Positions 35,688 to 45,114 of a DNA stretch of 64,000 nt are shown here, piece after piece; the first letter of the stretch is position 1; the number at the start of each line of letters is the position of its first letter. Under the pieces are notes generated by a model. The model made no database searches, had not been told where the DNA came from, and saw only the letters and a list, made by a program, of their open reading frames with translations. The stretch spans positions 3,534,001 to 3,598,000 of the forward strand of contig NC_010397.1 of the NCBI RefSeq assembly GCF_000069185.1, in the 5' to 3' direction. The DNA comes from Mycobacteroides abscessus ATCC 19977. Lineage in GTDB: Bacteria; Actinomycetota; Actinomycetes; Mycobacteriales; Mycobacteriaceae. The translations under genes were made by a program, and so were the position numbers.

Positions 35688-37133
35688 TCACACCGCCACT
35701 TCGTTTTTGGAGCTGGAGATCGCCGGAACCGATACGGTCATGGGCCGCCGCACGTACGCGTACCAGGTGACCGCCGCGCAGATGACATAGAAGACGAGAA
35801 ACACCCAGAACGCCATGGTCGCCGACTTGGCCGCGCTGAGATACGAGGCGCGAAGTACCAGGTTGATGGCGACACCACCGAGGGCGCCGATCGCTCCCGC
35901 CACCCCGATCAATGCGCCCGACATGGTGCGCGACCATGTCTCGTCGAGTCCTGCACTACGCGCCTTAGCCGCAAAGACCGACGGAATCATCTTGTACACC
36001 GAGCCATTGCCTATTCCGGAAACCACAAACAAGATGATGAATCCGATGACGTAGGCCGTCATGATGCTTCCGGACGGCGCACCAGCGCCGCGGTCGCTGA
36101 TCGTTCCCGCGGCCACCAGAATGCCCGCGCCGAAGATCATGGCAATGAACGCGTACAACGAGATCTTGCCGCCACCGGTGCGGTCCGACAGCCAACCACC
36201 GAACGGACGGGCTAGTGAGCCCAGCAAGGGGCCGATGAACGCGATCTGAGCGGCGTGCAGCGATGCCTGCGCCGCGGCCTGCGCAGGCGTCACGCCACTG
36301 TGCGCCAGCCCGGCAAGGAAGTTCAGCTGCAGCACCTGACCGAACGCGAAGCTGAATCCGATGAAGGAACCGAAGGTGCCGATGTAGAGGAAGGCGATGA
36401 TCCACGAGTCCCGGTACTTCATGACATCGATCAGAGAGCGACCGTCGGTCTTCTGGTCGGCCAGGTTGTCCATGAACAGCGCCGCCCCCACCGCCGCGAA
36501 GGCGATCAGCACGAGGTAGATGGCGGCTACCCAGTGTGGCGACCGGTTCCCGACGGTGGCAATGACCAACAGGCCGATCACCTGAATGACCGGCACGCCG
36601 ATGTTCCCGCCGCCCGCATTGAGACCCAGCGCCCAGCCCTTGAACCGTTGTGGGTAAAAGGCATTGATGTTCGTCATCGAGGAGGCGAAGTTTCCACCGC
36701 CGAATCCGGCGACTGCGGCCACGATCATGAACGTGGTGTACGAGGTTTCCGGATGAGCCATGAAATACAGGGTCAACGCGGTCGGCACCGCCAGCACCAG
36801 GGCGCTGAAAACGGTCCAGTTACGGCCGCCGAACCATGCGGTGGCGAAGGTATAGGGCAAGCGCAGCACCGCACCCACCAGAGTCGGCATGGCCACCAGG
36901 AAGAACTTCCCGGCGGCATCGATGTGGTAGACGTTCTGCGGCATGAACAGCACCATCACCGACCAGATGGACCACACCGAGAATCCGACGTGTTCGGCCA
37001 CCACGGACCAGATCAGGTTGCGGCGCGCGATTTTCGCGCCACCGTTGTCCCACGCGACGACGTCCTCGGGATCCCAGTTCTCAATCCAGCGTCCGCGCCG
37101 TGCAATTGGGGCTGTTGCCGTGTTGTTCGCCAT
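35688..37133 (-). CDS. narK: Nitrate/nitrite transporter, NarK family
   Basis: 481 residues with 12 predicted membrane helices of the major facilitator type. The nitrate signature is present twice in form: AGFGGGNFASSMTNINAFYP near residue 140 and GWALGLNAGGGNIGVP just after, and SGIGNGSVYKMIP in the second half. It is the first gene of the nir operon, so nitrite or nitrate import (or nitrate/nitrite exchange) for assimilation is the likely role. No strong ribosome site precedes the ATG. The promoter should lie in 37134-37267; I could not identify a convincing GlnR box there. Confidence 0.93.
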   Translation of the reverse strand: MANNTATAPIARRGRWIENWDPEDVVAWDNGGAKIARRNLIWSVVAEHVGFSVWSIWSVMVLFMPQNVYHIDAAGKFFLVAMPTLVGAVLRLPYTFATAWFGGRNWTVFSALVLAVPTALTLYFMAHPETSYTTFMIVAAVAGFGGGNFASSMTNINAFYPQRFKGWALGLNAGGGNIGVPVIQVIGLLVIATVGNRSPHWVAAIYLVLIAFAAVGAALFMDNLADQKTDGRSLIDVMKYRDSWIIAFLYIGTFGSFIGFSFAFGQVLQLNFLAGLAHSGVTPAQAAAQASLHAAQIAFIGPLLGSLARPFGGWLSDRTGGGKISLYAFIAMIFGAGILVAAGTISDRGAGAPSGSIMTAYVIGFIILFVVSGIGNGSVYKMIPSVFAAKARSAGLDETWSRTMSGALIGVAGAIGALGGVAINLVLRASYLSAAKSATMAFWVFLVFYVICAAVTWYAYVRRPMTVSVPAISSSKNEVAV

Positions 37134-37267
37134 ACAAGCACGGTAGGAAAAGCTTGTTGCAGGGGCGCTGCTGCCGATGACCGAGCCATCACATCTCGCT
37201 CACTCAGTCTGTCAGGTGGCGGTGAGCAATCCGATCACGTCACATCCACGACATGGAGTGATGCGCG

Positions 37268-38122
37268 TTACAGCGTCAGTCGCACGAGTGCCGCTGTCCG
37301 CGCCAATCCCGGGAAGGACTGAGCCGAGGAACGCGGATGCAAGGCGTGCACCGCCAGTCGGAAGATCAACGCCCGCAACAGCATCTGGGGCCACTCCGGC
37401 AGTGTCGCCCACCGCTCGATCAGACCGTCGTCGGCGTCGCCCCACGACAGCGCGTCCACCACGGCCACACCGGCCGCCCAGGAGGCGGGACGCCAGTAGG
37501 GGGTGATGTCGGTGATGCCGGGTGCCGCGGCACCTGCGAAAAGCACAGTGCCGTAGAGATCTCCGTGCACCAATTGCGGCGGGCTCTTGGTCGGTCGACG
37601 CAAGCTTGCCAGCTGGTTGATCAGATCGATCGATCGCTGACCGTCGGGCGAGCCGGGCGATACCCGCGCCGCCGAGGGCCAGGACTGCAGCGGCCGGTCC
37701 TCCCATGCCGCCCGATCGGCGGCGATGAAGACGTCGACATCCGCCCACGGCGCGACCGGAGGCTGGGTGAGGAATCGGGGACGTTCCAGCTTTGACGTCG
37801 CCTCATGGAGACGCACCGACAGTGATACGACCTCGTCATGTCGAGGCTCAGGCGCACCCGCGACGAATGTGTCCGCACGCCAACCCGATACGACATAGCG
37901 CCCGTCGGTGGAGCGAACCGGCCGCGCCAGCCGCACCCCGTCGACGAACAGAGTGTCGCGCACCTTGGCCGACCACGCGGCACGCGCATGGTCAGCTACC
38001 AGGGACAACACCACTTCACCGCACCGCCAGCCGCCCTCCCATGTCGGGCCGAGCTGGACTGGTTTGACGCCGCTGAGCCCGTATGTCGCGAGCACGTGCT
38101 CGGGTGGGCGGTCCACAGTCAC
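37268..38122 (-). CDS. Actinobacterial conserved protein with phosphotransferase-like fold (Rv3205c type)
   Basis: 284 residues from the GTG at 38122 (a second GTG is at 38116). The long upstream frame is unlikely to be coding. The segment LVHGDLYGTVLFAG, followed by GITDITPYWRP about 15 residues later, resembles the HGD..N/DxD active-site arrangement of aminoglycoside phosphotransferase-type kinases, although Asn is replaced. The family is restricted to actinobacteria (TIGR02569-like). Function unknown. It sits between narK and moeZ on the same strand; in M. tuberculosis its counterpart directly precedes moeZ. Confidence 0.75.
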   Translation of the reverse strand: MTVDRPPEHVLATYGLSGVKPVQLGPTWEGGWRCGEVVLSLVADHARAAWSAKVRDTLFVDGVRLARPVRSTDGRYVVSGWRADTFVAGAPEPRHDEVVSLSVRLHEATSKLERPRFLTQPPVAPWADVDVFIAADRAAWEDRPLQSWPSAARVSPGSPDGQRSIDLINQLASLRRPTKSPPQLVHGDLYGTVLFAGAAAPGITDITPYWRPASWAAGVAVVDALSWGDADDGLIERWATLPEWPQMLLRALIFRLAVHALHPRSSAQSFPGLARTAALVRLTL

Positions 38123-38232
38123 GCGGGATACGTTACCGCCTGCAATGAACTGGGTTGTGTTCGCTCGCCGTTCGTGTCGGCAGTCACAGGTGGCACGTCC
38201 GTAACGTGTGGCTGTTGCTGGTGCCCAGTCGG

Positions 38233-39408
38233 TCAGTACATGACCATGTCGGGGTCCACCTGCTTGGCCCAGGCGGCGATACCGCCCTGCAGATGCACCG
38301 CATCCGAGAAGCCCGCCTTTTTCACGGCCACGAGCGCCTCTGCCGACCGAATACCCGTCTTGCAATACAGCACCGCCTGCCGGTCCTGTGGCAGCTTGGC
38401 CAGGCCGTCTCCGGACTCAAGGGTCGACTTGGGCACCAGCTCGGCACCGTCGATGTGGACGATGTCCCATTCGACCGGCTCACGTACGTCGATCAGTGCC
38501 ACCTTCTTGTCGGTGTCGAGCAGCTCACGCAGCTCACGCGGCGTGATGGTGGAATCGGCGACAGCGGCCGAGGCCTCGTCGCTGATCACACCGCAGAATG
38601 CCTCATAGTCGATGAGCTCGGTGATCTTGGGCGTGGCCGGATCCTTGCGGATCTTTATGGTGCGGTAGGTCATGTCGAGTGCGTCGTACACCATGAGGCG
38701 GCCCAGCAGCGAGTCACCGATGCCGGTGATCAGCTTGATCGCCTCGGTACCCATCACCGAGGCGATGGAGGCGCACAGGATGCCCAGAACCCCACCCTCG
38801 GCGCAGGAGGGCACCATGCCCGGCGGCGGCGGCTCGGGGTACAGATCGCGGTAGTTCAGGCCGAGCCCGTCCGGGGCGTCCTCCCAAAAGACCGAGACCT
38901 GCCCCTCGAAGCGGTAGATGGAGCCCCACACATAGGGCTTGTGCGCAAGCACCGCGGCATCGTTGACCAGGTAACGCGTCGCGAAGTTGTCGGTACCGTC
39001 CAGGATCAGGTCGTACTGCGCAAAGAGCTCGACCGCATTTTCCGGATCCAGACGCAACTCATGCAGCCGCACCTCGACCAGCGGGTTGATCTCCAACACC
39101 GAATCGCGCGCGCTCTGTGCCTTGGACCTGCCGATATCGGACTGGCCGTGGATGATCTGGCGCTGCAGGTTGGACTCGTCGACCACATCGAACTCGACGA
39201 TGCCGATGGTGCCGACACCCGCAGCGGCCAGGTACAGCAGCGTCGGGGATCCCAGCCCGCCGGCGCCGATGACGAGCACCTTGGCGTTCTTGAGGCGTTT
39301 CTGCCCGTCCACACCCAGGTCGGGAATGATCAGATGCCGGCTGTACCGGGCGACTTCTTCGCGGGTCAGTTCCGCGGCGGGACGTACCAACGGCGGCAAT
39401 GTGGGCAC
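38233..39408 (-). CDS. moeZ: Adenylyltransferase/sulfurtransferase MoeZ
   Basis: 391 residues from the GTG at 39408 with CAGGAG 6 bases upstream. The N-terminal E1-like MoeB/ThiF domain has VLVIGAGGLGSPTLLYLAAAGVG (ATP/nucleotide binding) and catalytic positions around SCAEGGVLG. The C-terminal rhodanese domain has the persulfide Cys in VLYCKTGIRSAEA. It activates small ubiquitin-like sulfur carriers (for molybdopterin and CysO-dependent cysteine synthesis) and thiolates them. It is a stand-alone gene in the same direction as its neighbours. Confidence 0.95.
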   Translation of the reverse strand: MPTLPPLVRPAAELTREEVARYSRHLIIPDLGVDGQKRLKNAKVLVIGAGGLGSPTLLYLAAAGVGTIGIVEFDVVDESNLQRQIIHGQSDIGRSKAQSARDSVLEINPLVEVRLHELRLDPENAVELFAQYDLILDGTDNFATRYLVNDAAVLAHKPYVWGSIYRFEGQVSVFWEDAPDGLGLNYRDLYPEPPPPGMVPSCAEGGVLGILCASIASVMGTEAIKLITGIGDSLLGRLMVYDALDMTYRTIKIRKDPATPKITELIDYEAFCGVISDEASAAVADSTITPRELRELLDTDKKVALIDVREPVEWDIVHIDGAELVPKSTLESGDGLAKLPQDRQAVLYCKTGIRSAEALVAVKKAGFSDAVHLQGGIAAWAKQVDPDMVMY

Positions 39409-39489
39409 CGTGACTCCTGATGGTTGAGGGCTACAGCAGCATCAACAGTATCGGGATGCCAACCCTTCCCGGAGCCAGACCAGTGACCG

Positions 39490-40545
39490 CTACGGAATCG
39501 GGTACGGCCAGGGGTTGGTGCGGCATGTCTTGCCGTCGGGCTTGATCGAGTCGGGATCGAACTTCGCGGCGACATCATTGCTGGTGCTGAACGTCTGCTG
39601 CATCATCACCGGCGCCAGCTGCTGGTCCTGCTCGCAGGGTTCATGGCTTCGATACCCGATCGCATGTCCGACTTCGTGGTTGATGACGTATTGGCGATAG
39701 GAGGTGATATCGCCCTGGAACGGGACCGCGCCGCGCACCCAGCGTGCCTCGTTGATGAACACGCGCTGCTCGCCATTCTCGCCGTACCTCGGGTTGTAGC
39801 AAGAGGATTCGAGTTGGATCTCGTATCCGCAGCCCTCCCGGACGGTGTCTGGCGAGGTCAGCGAGATCCGAAAATCGGGTGTACCGGCATCGATCCGGAC
39901 AAACGCGAATTGAGGGTTGTGCGTCCAGCTCTTCTGGCTGGCCAGGGTCTGGGTCGCCATCCGCGCGAACGCCTCGTCGCCTCCGAAACCCATTGTGTCG
40001 ATGCCGTCCTCGACCTCGATGGTGTAGGAGAAGACCTTTGCGGCGCCCTGCCCGACCTGGGGCGTGGTGCCCGGCACTATGTGCCAGGTCCGGGCACCCT
40101 GGGCGGTGAAGGGCTCGCCTTCGGGCAGCACCCCGTCGGGCAGACTCGCGTCGAACTGGGTAAGCCCCTTGGGCGGCGCACCGATGATGGCGTCGCCCAG
40201 CGCCCCGATCGATGGCGGATCGGCCACGGGCTCGTTGGGCCCGTCGGCACCCCCATGCACGTGTTCACGCTGCGTGACGGTCTGGTAGCCGACAAAGACG
40301 GTCAGCGCCACCAGCAGCGGGATCGCATACGCACGCCATCCATATGTGGAGATGAAGCGCCCGAGCCAGGTCTGCTTGCGCCAGCGGTCGCGGTCACGCC
40401 TATCGGAGCGGATGCGGCCGCTTCCCTCGGCCAGCGGATCGCGCTGGGCACGCAGCGGCTCGTAGCGTTCGGAGGACTCCTGTACCGGGAGTCGACTCAT
40501 CGACGAGCCGCTTGCGCGAAGGGAATCATCCATAGTTTCTGGCAT
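39490..40545 (-). CDS. DUF3152 membrane-anchored metallopeptidase-like protein (Rv3207c type)
   Basis: 351 residues from the ATG at 40545 (a second ATG at 40533 is possible). The N-terminal 75 residues are charged and Arg-rich, followed by one membrane helix (AYAIPLLVALTVFVGYQTV). The rest is extracytoplasmic and contains VINHEVGHAIGYRSHEPC, a zincin-type HExxHxxG motif near the C-terminus. Members are usually left as DUF3152. A secreted-face zinc peptidase is a reasonable inference. The N-terminus DDSLRASGSS is shared with the ferritin-like gene at 43381. It is divergent from the TetR gene. Confidence 0.8.
   Translation of the reverse strand: MPETMDDSLRASGSSMSRLPVQESSERYEPLRAQRDPLAEGSGRIRSDRRDRDRWRKQTWLGRFISTYGWRAYAIPLLVALTVFVGYQTVTQREHVHGGADGPNEPVADPPSIGALGDAIIGAPPKGLTQFDASLPDGVLPEGEPFTAQGARTWHIVPGTTPQVGQGAAKVFSYTIEVEDGIDTMGFGGDEAFARMATQTLASQKSWTHNPQFAFVRIDAGTPDFRISLTSPDTVREGCGYEIQLESSCYNPRYGENGEQRVFINEARWVRGAVPFQGDITSYRQYVINHEVGHAIGYRSHEPCEQDQQLAPVMMQQTFSTSNDVAAKFDPDSIKPDGKTCRTNPWPYPIP
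40508..40527. repeat. 20-bp coding repeat, copy A (in the DUF3152 gene start)
   Basis: This 20-base sequence, encoding DSLRASG on the minus strand, is identical to 43350-43369. The next ten bases differ at only a few positions. Both copies sit within the first 12 codons of unrelated genes. Confidence 0.8.
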
Positions 40546-40697
40546 GGACCTACGATTATGCGCCCATTGGTGCCGGTCGTAGGTCACCGAGCAAGAATGG
40601 CATAGCGACAAGCCATCCCGCCTCGGGCACGCCGCCAGGGGCCAGGAGTACTGTCTGTAGTTCGGGTCCAAGCGGATTTGAATAGCCGCTTGAGTGA

Positions 40698-41432
<735 letters not shown>

Positions 41433-41453
41433 CTTCCGCCGGCCGTTAGGGCC

Positions 41454-41678
41454 TTAGCTTGAGAAGCCGACGCGACGCGCGTCGGCAACACCGATCTCCA
41501 CGTAGGCGATCCGGGCTGCGGCGATCAGGTACTTGCGGCCCTTCTGGTCGGTGAGGTTGAGCACATCCGATTCCTTGGACAGCGCCGCCGTGACGACCTT
41601 TTCGACGTCAGCCGGGGCCTGATCGCTAGAAATGACCAGCTCGCGCGGGCTATCTGTGACACCGATCTTGATCTCCAC
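41454..41678 (-). CDS. DUF3107 small conserved protein (Rv3208A/TB9.4 type)
   Basis: 74 residues from the GTG at 41678, with AAAGGTG upstream; this gives VEIKIGVTDSPRELV, the conserved family N-terminus, whereas the longer frame adds seven unconserved residues. It is a compact alpha/beta protein ending ARIAYVEIGVADARRVGF. The molecular function is unknown. It is convergent with the TetR gene 21 bases away. Confidence 0.88.
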   Translation of the reverse strand: MEIKIGVTDSPRELVISSDQAPADVEKVVTAALSKESDVLNLTDQKGRKYLIAAARIAYVEIGVADARRVGFSS

Positions 41679-41845
41679 CAGGACACCTTTCCACGTCATC
41701 GAGCCGACATCGAACTCGTATCGACGAGGTTAGCCGACGCCGATTGCGCCGACACACCTCGCATGATCGCGGGCGCCCGTTAATCACAGCAGTAACATCG
41801 GCATCAGGTTTCACATTGAATTGGGGCTGAGAGGAAGCGCTGATC

Positions 41846-42580
41846 ATGGTCGGTTATCGCGGAGATTCTCGGTACTCGAGCGACTACGAGCCCTACGACG
41901 ACCCGTACAACTCCGAGACTGCCCCGCAGTCCACCGAGTACTCGGGTCTTGACGAGGACTTCGAGTACCGGCCGCCGGGCTCCAACGAGAACTGGAAATG
42001 GGTCGCGTCGATAGCCGGGGCGGTGTTCGCCATCGCCGTGATCGCGACGGCCGTTGTGCTCAGCGGCGGCAACGACAAGCCGCCAGCTGCTGCGGTGACC
42101 ACGCCCGTGCCCGCGCTGACACCCGTCACCACCACCACCGCGCCTCCACCACCCCCGTCGGCGACGTCTCCGGCCAAACCGTCGACAACCACCGTGACGA
42201 GCACGCCCGCGCAAGAGACGCCGACCGCGGAGCCCTCCACCGAGGCTCCCCCGCCCGAGCCGCCACCGTCGAACCCGATGCTGCCGCCGGAGGGCCAGCG
42301 GCCGATCACGCCGGCGGCATTCGCCTACTACGTGACCGGTAACCAAACGCCGGGCGATCTGCTGACCATCACCTACACCGACGGCAACGGCATGACACGC
42401 ACCGTGCTCGGCGCCTCGCTGCCGTGGACGATGATCGTGACCCCGAGCCCCGGGATCACCGGCGGCTCGATCACCGCGACGAGCTTTGCAAGCCAGGTCA
42501 ACTGCTCGATCACCAACAGCGAGAACCAGATGCTCGCGGTGCAGAACAGCAACAGCATCATCGCCCGCTGCGCCAAGTAG
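41846..42580 (+). CDS. Membrane-anchored protein with MmpS-like domain (Rv3209 type)
   Basis: 244 residues; GAGGAAGC precedes the ATG. Residues 1-50 are acidic and Tyr-rich, residues 51-75 are one membrane helix (VASIAGAVFAIAVIATAVVLSGG), residues 76-145 are a Pro/Thr linker, and the last 95 residues form an MmpS-type beta domain (AYYVTGNQTPGDLLTITYTDGNG ... PWTMIVTPSP) with a Cys pair. No mmpL is adjacent. The domain probably faces the periplasm. Role unknown. Confidence 0.75.
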   Translation: MVGYRGDSRYSSDYEPYDDPYNSETAPQSTEYSGLDEDFEYRPPGSNENWKWVASIAGAVFAIAVIATAVVLSGGNDKPPAAAVTTPVPALTPVTTTTAPPPPPSATSPAKPSTTTVTSTPAQETPTAEPSTEAPPPEPPPSNPMLPPEGQRPITPAAFAYYVTGNQTPGDLLTITYTDGNGMTRTVLGASLPWTMIVTPSPGITGGSITATSFASQVNCSITNSENQMLAVQNSNSIIARCAK

Positions 42581-42697
42581 CTGCCGCCTGCGCGTTCCCC
42601 ACAGGTAACCGGTACACAGACTCAATCGGCTGATTCTGTTGTCCCACAATCGGTATGGCTAGCGACATGGGGAATACCGCGTGTGCCCGCCAAACCC

Positions 42698-43381
42698 TCA
42701 GCCGAGCCCGAGGACAGCCATCCGCTCGGCATGCGCGCTTTGCAGCCGCTCGAAGAACTCGTTGAGATTCCCCAGCCCGGCGCCACCTGACATCACCAGT
42801 TCCGCGAGCTCATCGTGGCGCGCGAGCACGTGCTGGGCCTGAGTGATGGCCTCACCGAGCAGTCGCCTCCCCCACAGGGTGAGGCGGTTACGCTGCTGCG
42901 AGTTCTCCTTGACCGCATCACGCACCTGGGCGATGACGAACTCCGAATGACCCGTGGTGCCCAACACCGACTTGAGCACGGCGGCCGATTCTCCGGACAA
43001 CGAGTCGACAACCTCGCCATAGAAGTCGGCCGCCAGGGAGTCGCCGATATACGCCTTAACCATCGCCTCCAGCCACGTGCGCGGCAAAGTCAGCGAATGG
43101 TAATTCTCCAGCGTCTTGACGTACGGCTCCATGGCCGCCAGTACGTCAATACCCTTGGCCTCCATCGCATCCCGGAGCACCTCGTAATGGCGCATCTGTG
43201 ATGCGGCCATACTGGCGATGGCGATCTTGCTCGCCAAATCGGGCGCCATCCTGGACTCATCGGTCAGCCGGTAGAAGGCCGCGACCTCGCCGTACGCAAT
43301 CACCGCGAACAGCTGATTGACACCGGGAGGATCGAGGTCCGTCGATGACCCGCTTGCGCGAAGGGAATCGGGCTCCGTCAT
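42698..43381 (-). CDS. Ferritin-like / MiaE-like protein (Rv3210c type)
   Basis: 227 residues from the ATG at 43381. A four-helix ferritin-like body carries carboxylate and His positions in AYGEVAAFYRLTDE, SQMRHYEVLRDAME, DFYGEVVDSL and TTGHSEFVIAQVRD, which could form a di-iron site. It is annotated in relatives as ferritin-like or tRNA-hydroxylase-like, but no activity is proven. It is divergent from rhlE. Its first 13 codons contain the 20-bp repeat shared with the DUF3152 gene. Confidence 0.8.
   Translation of the reverse strand: MTEPDSLRASGSSTDLDPPGVNQLFAVIAYGEVAAFYRLTDESRMAPDLASKIAIASMAASQMRHYEVLRDAMEAKGIDVLAAMEPYVKTLENYHSLTLPRTWLEAMVKAYIGDSLAADFYGEVVDSLSGESAAVLKSVLGTTGHSEFVIAQVRDAVKENSQQRNRLTLWGRRLLGEAITQAQHVLARHDELAELVMSGGAGLGNLNEFFERLQSAHAERMAVLGLG
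43350..43369. repeat. 20-bp coding repeat, copy B (in the ferritin-like gene start)
   Basis: Identical to 40508-40527 and in the same reading frame, encoding DSLRASG at residues 5-11 of the ferritin-like protein. The two host proteins are otherwise unrelated. Confidence 0.8.
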
Positions 43382-43641
43382 GTCTGGAACTCTAGTCGGG
43401 CGACCGCAGGAGAACTCCGATCCGCACGGCAAACCATGCCGAATCGGAAAATCGCAGCTCACCCGCTACCATGGACTCGAGACGACCATCCTGACCATGA
43501 ATTACCCAGGAAGTCCTCTCATACGAAATGTGCGTGCACGTGGCGCCCTCGCCGCTCGCTGCGAGCCGGCCCCTTGGAATCCTAGGAATCCGACCTACCG
43601 ATCGTGCGCGCTGAGCGAAACACGAAAGGCACGTACCACAC

Positions 43642-45114
43642 ATGAGCCACATCGAACACACCTTTGCCCAGCTGGGCGTGCGCAAGGAAATAGCCCGGGC
43701 ACTGCGCGAGGCCGGGATTGAGCATCCGTTTGCCATCCAGGAACTGACACTCCCCCTTGCCCTGGCCGGCTCCGACCTCATCGGGCAGGCCCGCACCGGC
43801 ATGGGCAAGACGTACGCGTTCGGCGTCCCACTGCTGCACCGCATCGCCACCGGTGTCGAAGACCGGCCGCTCAACGGCACCCCGCGGGCCCTGGTCGTGG
43901 TGCCCACCCGCGAGCTGTGCATCCAGGTTTACGAAGACCTGACCAAGGCCTCCAAGTACCTGTCCGCGGGCGACCGCGACTTCACCGTCGTCTCCATCTA
44001 CGGAGGACGGCCCTACGAGCCTCAGATCGAGGCGCTGCGCGCCGGAGCCGACGTAGTCGTCGGAACCCCGGGCCGCCTGCTGGACCTGGCCCAGCAGGGG
44101 CACCTGCAGCTCGGCGGATTGGCCATGCTGGTCCTCGACGAAGCCGACGAAATGCTGGACCTGGGCTTCCTGCCCGATATCGAACGCATCCTGGCCCTGG
44201 CGCCGTCCGCCGATGCGGGCCGCCAGTCGATGCTGTTCTCGGCGACCATGCCGGACCCGATCATCACCTTGGCTCGCACCTTCATGAACCGCCCGACGCA
44301 CATTCGCGCCGAGGACCCGCAGGCCTCCTCGGTGCACGACTCCACGGAGCAGTTCGTGTACCGCGCGCACGCGCTGGACAAGATCGAATTGGTCAGCCGG
44401 ATTCTGCAGGCCGACGGGCGGGGCGCCACCATGATCTTCACCCGCACCAAGCGCACCGCCCAGAAGGTTTCCGACGAGCTGGCCGAGCGTGGCTTCGCGG
44501 TCGGCGCTGTGCACGGTGACCTTGGACAGATCGCTCGGGAAAAGGCGCTGACATCTTTCCGGTCCGGTCAGATCAACGTGCTGGTGGCCACCGACGTGGC
44601 CGCCCGCGGAATCGACATCGACGACGTCACGCACGTCATCAACTACCAGTGCCCCGAGGACGACAAGACCTACGTGCACCGCATCGGCCGCACCGGCCGC
44701 GCCGGCCGTACCGGTATCGCGGTCACCCTGGTCGACTGGGACGACATCGCACGCTGGCAGCTGATCGACAAGGCCCTCGGCCTCGGTGTACCCGAGCCCG
44801 ACGAAACCTATTCCACCTCGCCGCATTTGTTCACCGAGCTGAACATCCCGGCCGACGTCACCGGCTCAATCGGCGAGAAGTTCTCCGGCGGCCCGAAGCG
44901 TCGCGAGCCACGCGGTGAGCGCGCCGAGGGCGAGAAACCCAAGCGCACCCGGACCCGCCGCCGTACCCGCGCGGGCCAGCCCACCGACGAGTCGGCTGCC
45001 GAGGCACCCGCACCAGAGGCGGCCACCGCGGACGGAGATCAGCAAGCCCCCGCTCGCCGTCGTCGCCGTCGTCGCCGCCCCAACGCCACCGCCGCGACCA
45101 CCGCCTCGGCGTGA
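43642..45114 (+). CDS. rhlE: DEAD-box RNA helicase RhlE
   Basis: 490 residues. Q motif [12 protein letters not shown], Walker [19 protein letters not shown], the DEAD box [12 protein letters not shown], and the C-terminal motifs [12 protein letters not shown] and [10 protein letters not shown]. The last 80 residues are a basic tail ([14 protein letters not shown], then [10 protein letters not shown]) typical for RNA-annealing helicases. It takes part in RNA remodelling and degradation. The downstream gene starts inside its stop codon (GTGA overlap). Confidence 0.95.
   Translation: MSHIEHTFAQLGVRKEIARALREAGIEHPFAIQELTLPLALAGSDLIGQARTGMGKTYAFGVPLLHRIATGVEDRPLNGTPRALVVVPTRELCIQVYEDLTKASKYLSAGDRDFTVVSIYGGRPYEPQIEALRAGADVVVGTPGRLLDLAQQGHLQLGGLAMLVLDEADEMLDLGFLPDIERILALAPSADAGRQSMLFSATMPDPIITLARTFMNRPTHIRAEDPQASSVHDSTEQFVYRAHALDKIELVSRILQADGRGATMIFTRTKRTAQKVSDELAERGFAVGAVHGDLGQIAREKALTSFRSGQINVLVATDVAARGIDIDDVTHVINYQCPEDDKTYVHRIGRTGRAGRTGIAVTLVDWDDIARWQLIDKALGLGVPEPDETYSTSPHLFTELNIPADVTGSIGEKFSGGPKRREPRGERAEGEKPKRTRTRRRTRAGQPTDESAAEAPAPEAATADGDQQAPARRRRRRRRPNATAATTASA

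Noticed and set aside
37134..37267. Possible GlnR box upstream of narK
   Set aside because: Only one weak GTAAC-like half; spacing and the second half do not fit, so not reported as a site.
36255..37322. Plus-strand open frame of 355 codons
   Set aside because: Antisense to narK; no domain.
38155..39420. Plus-strand open frame of 421 codons
   Set aside because: Antisense to moeZ; typical GC shadow.
43582..44826. Minus-strand open frame of 414 codons
   Set aside because: Antisense to rhlE, whose helicase motifs are unmistakable.
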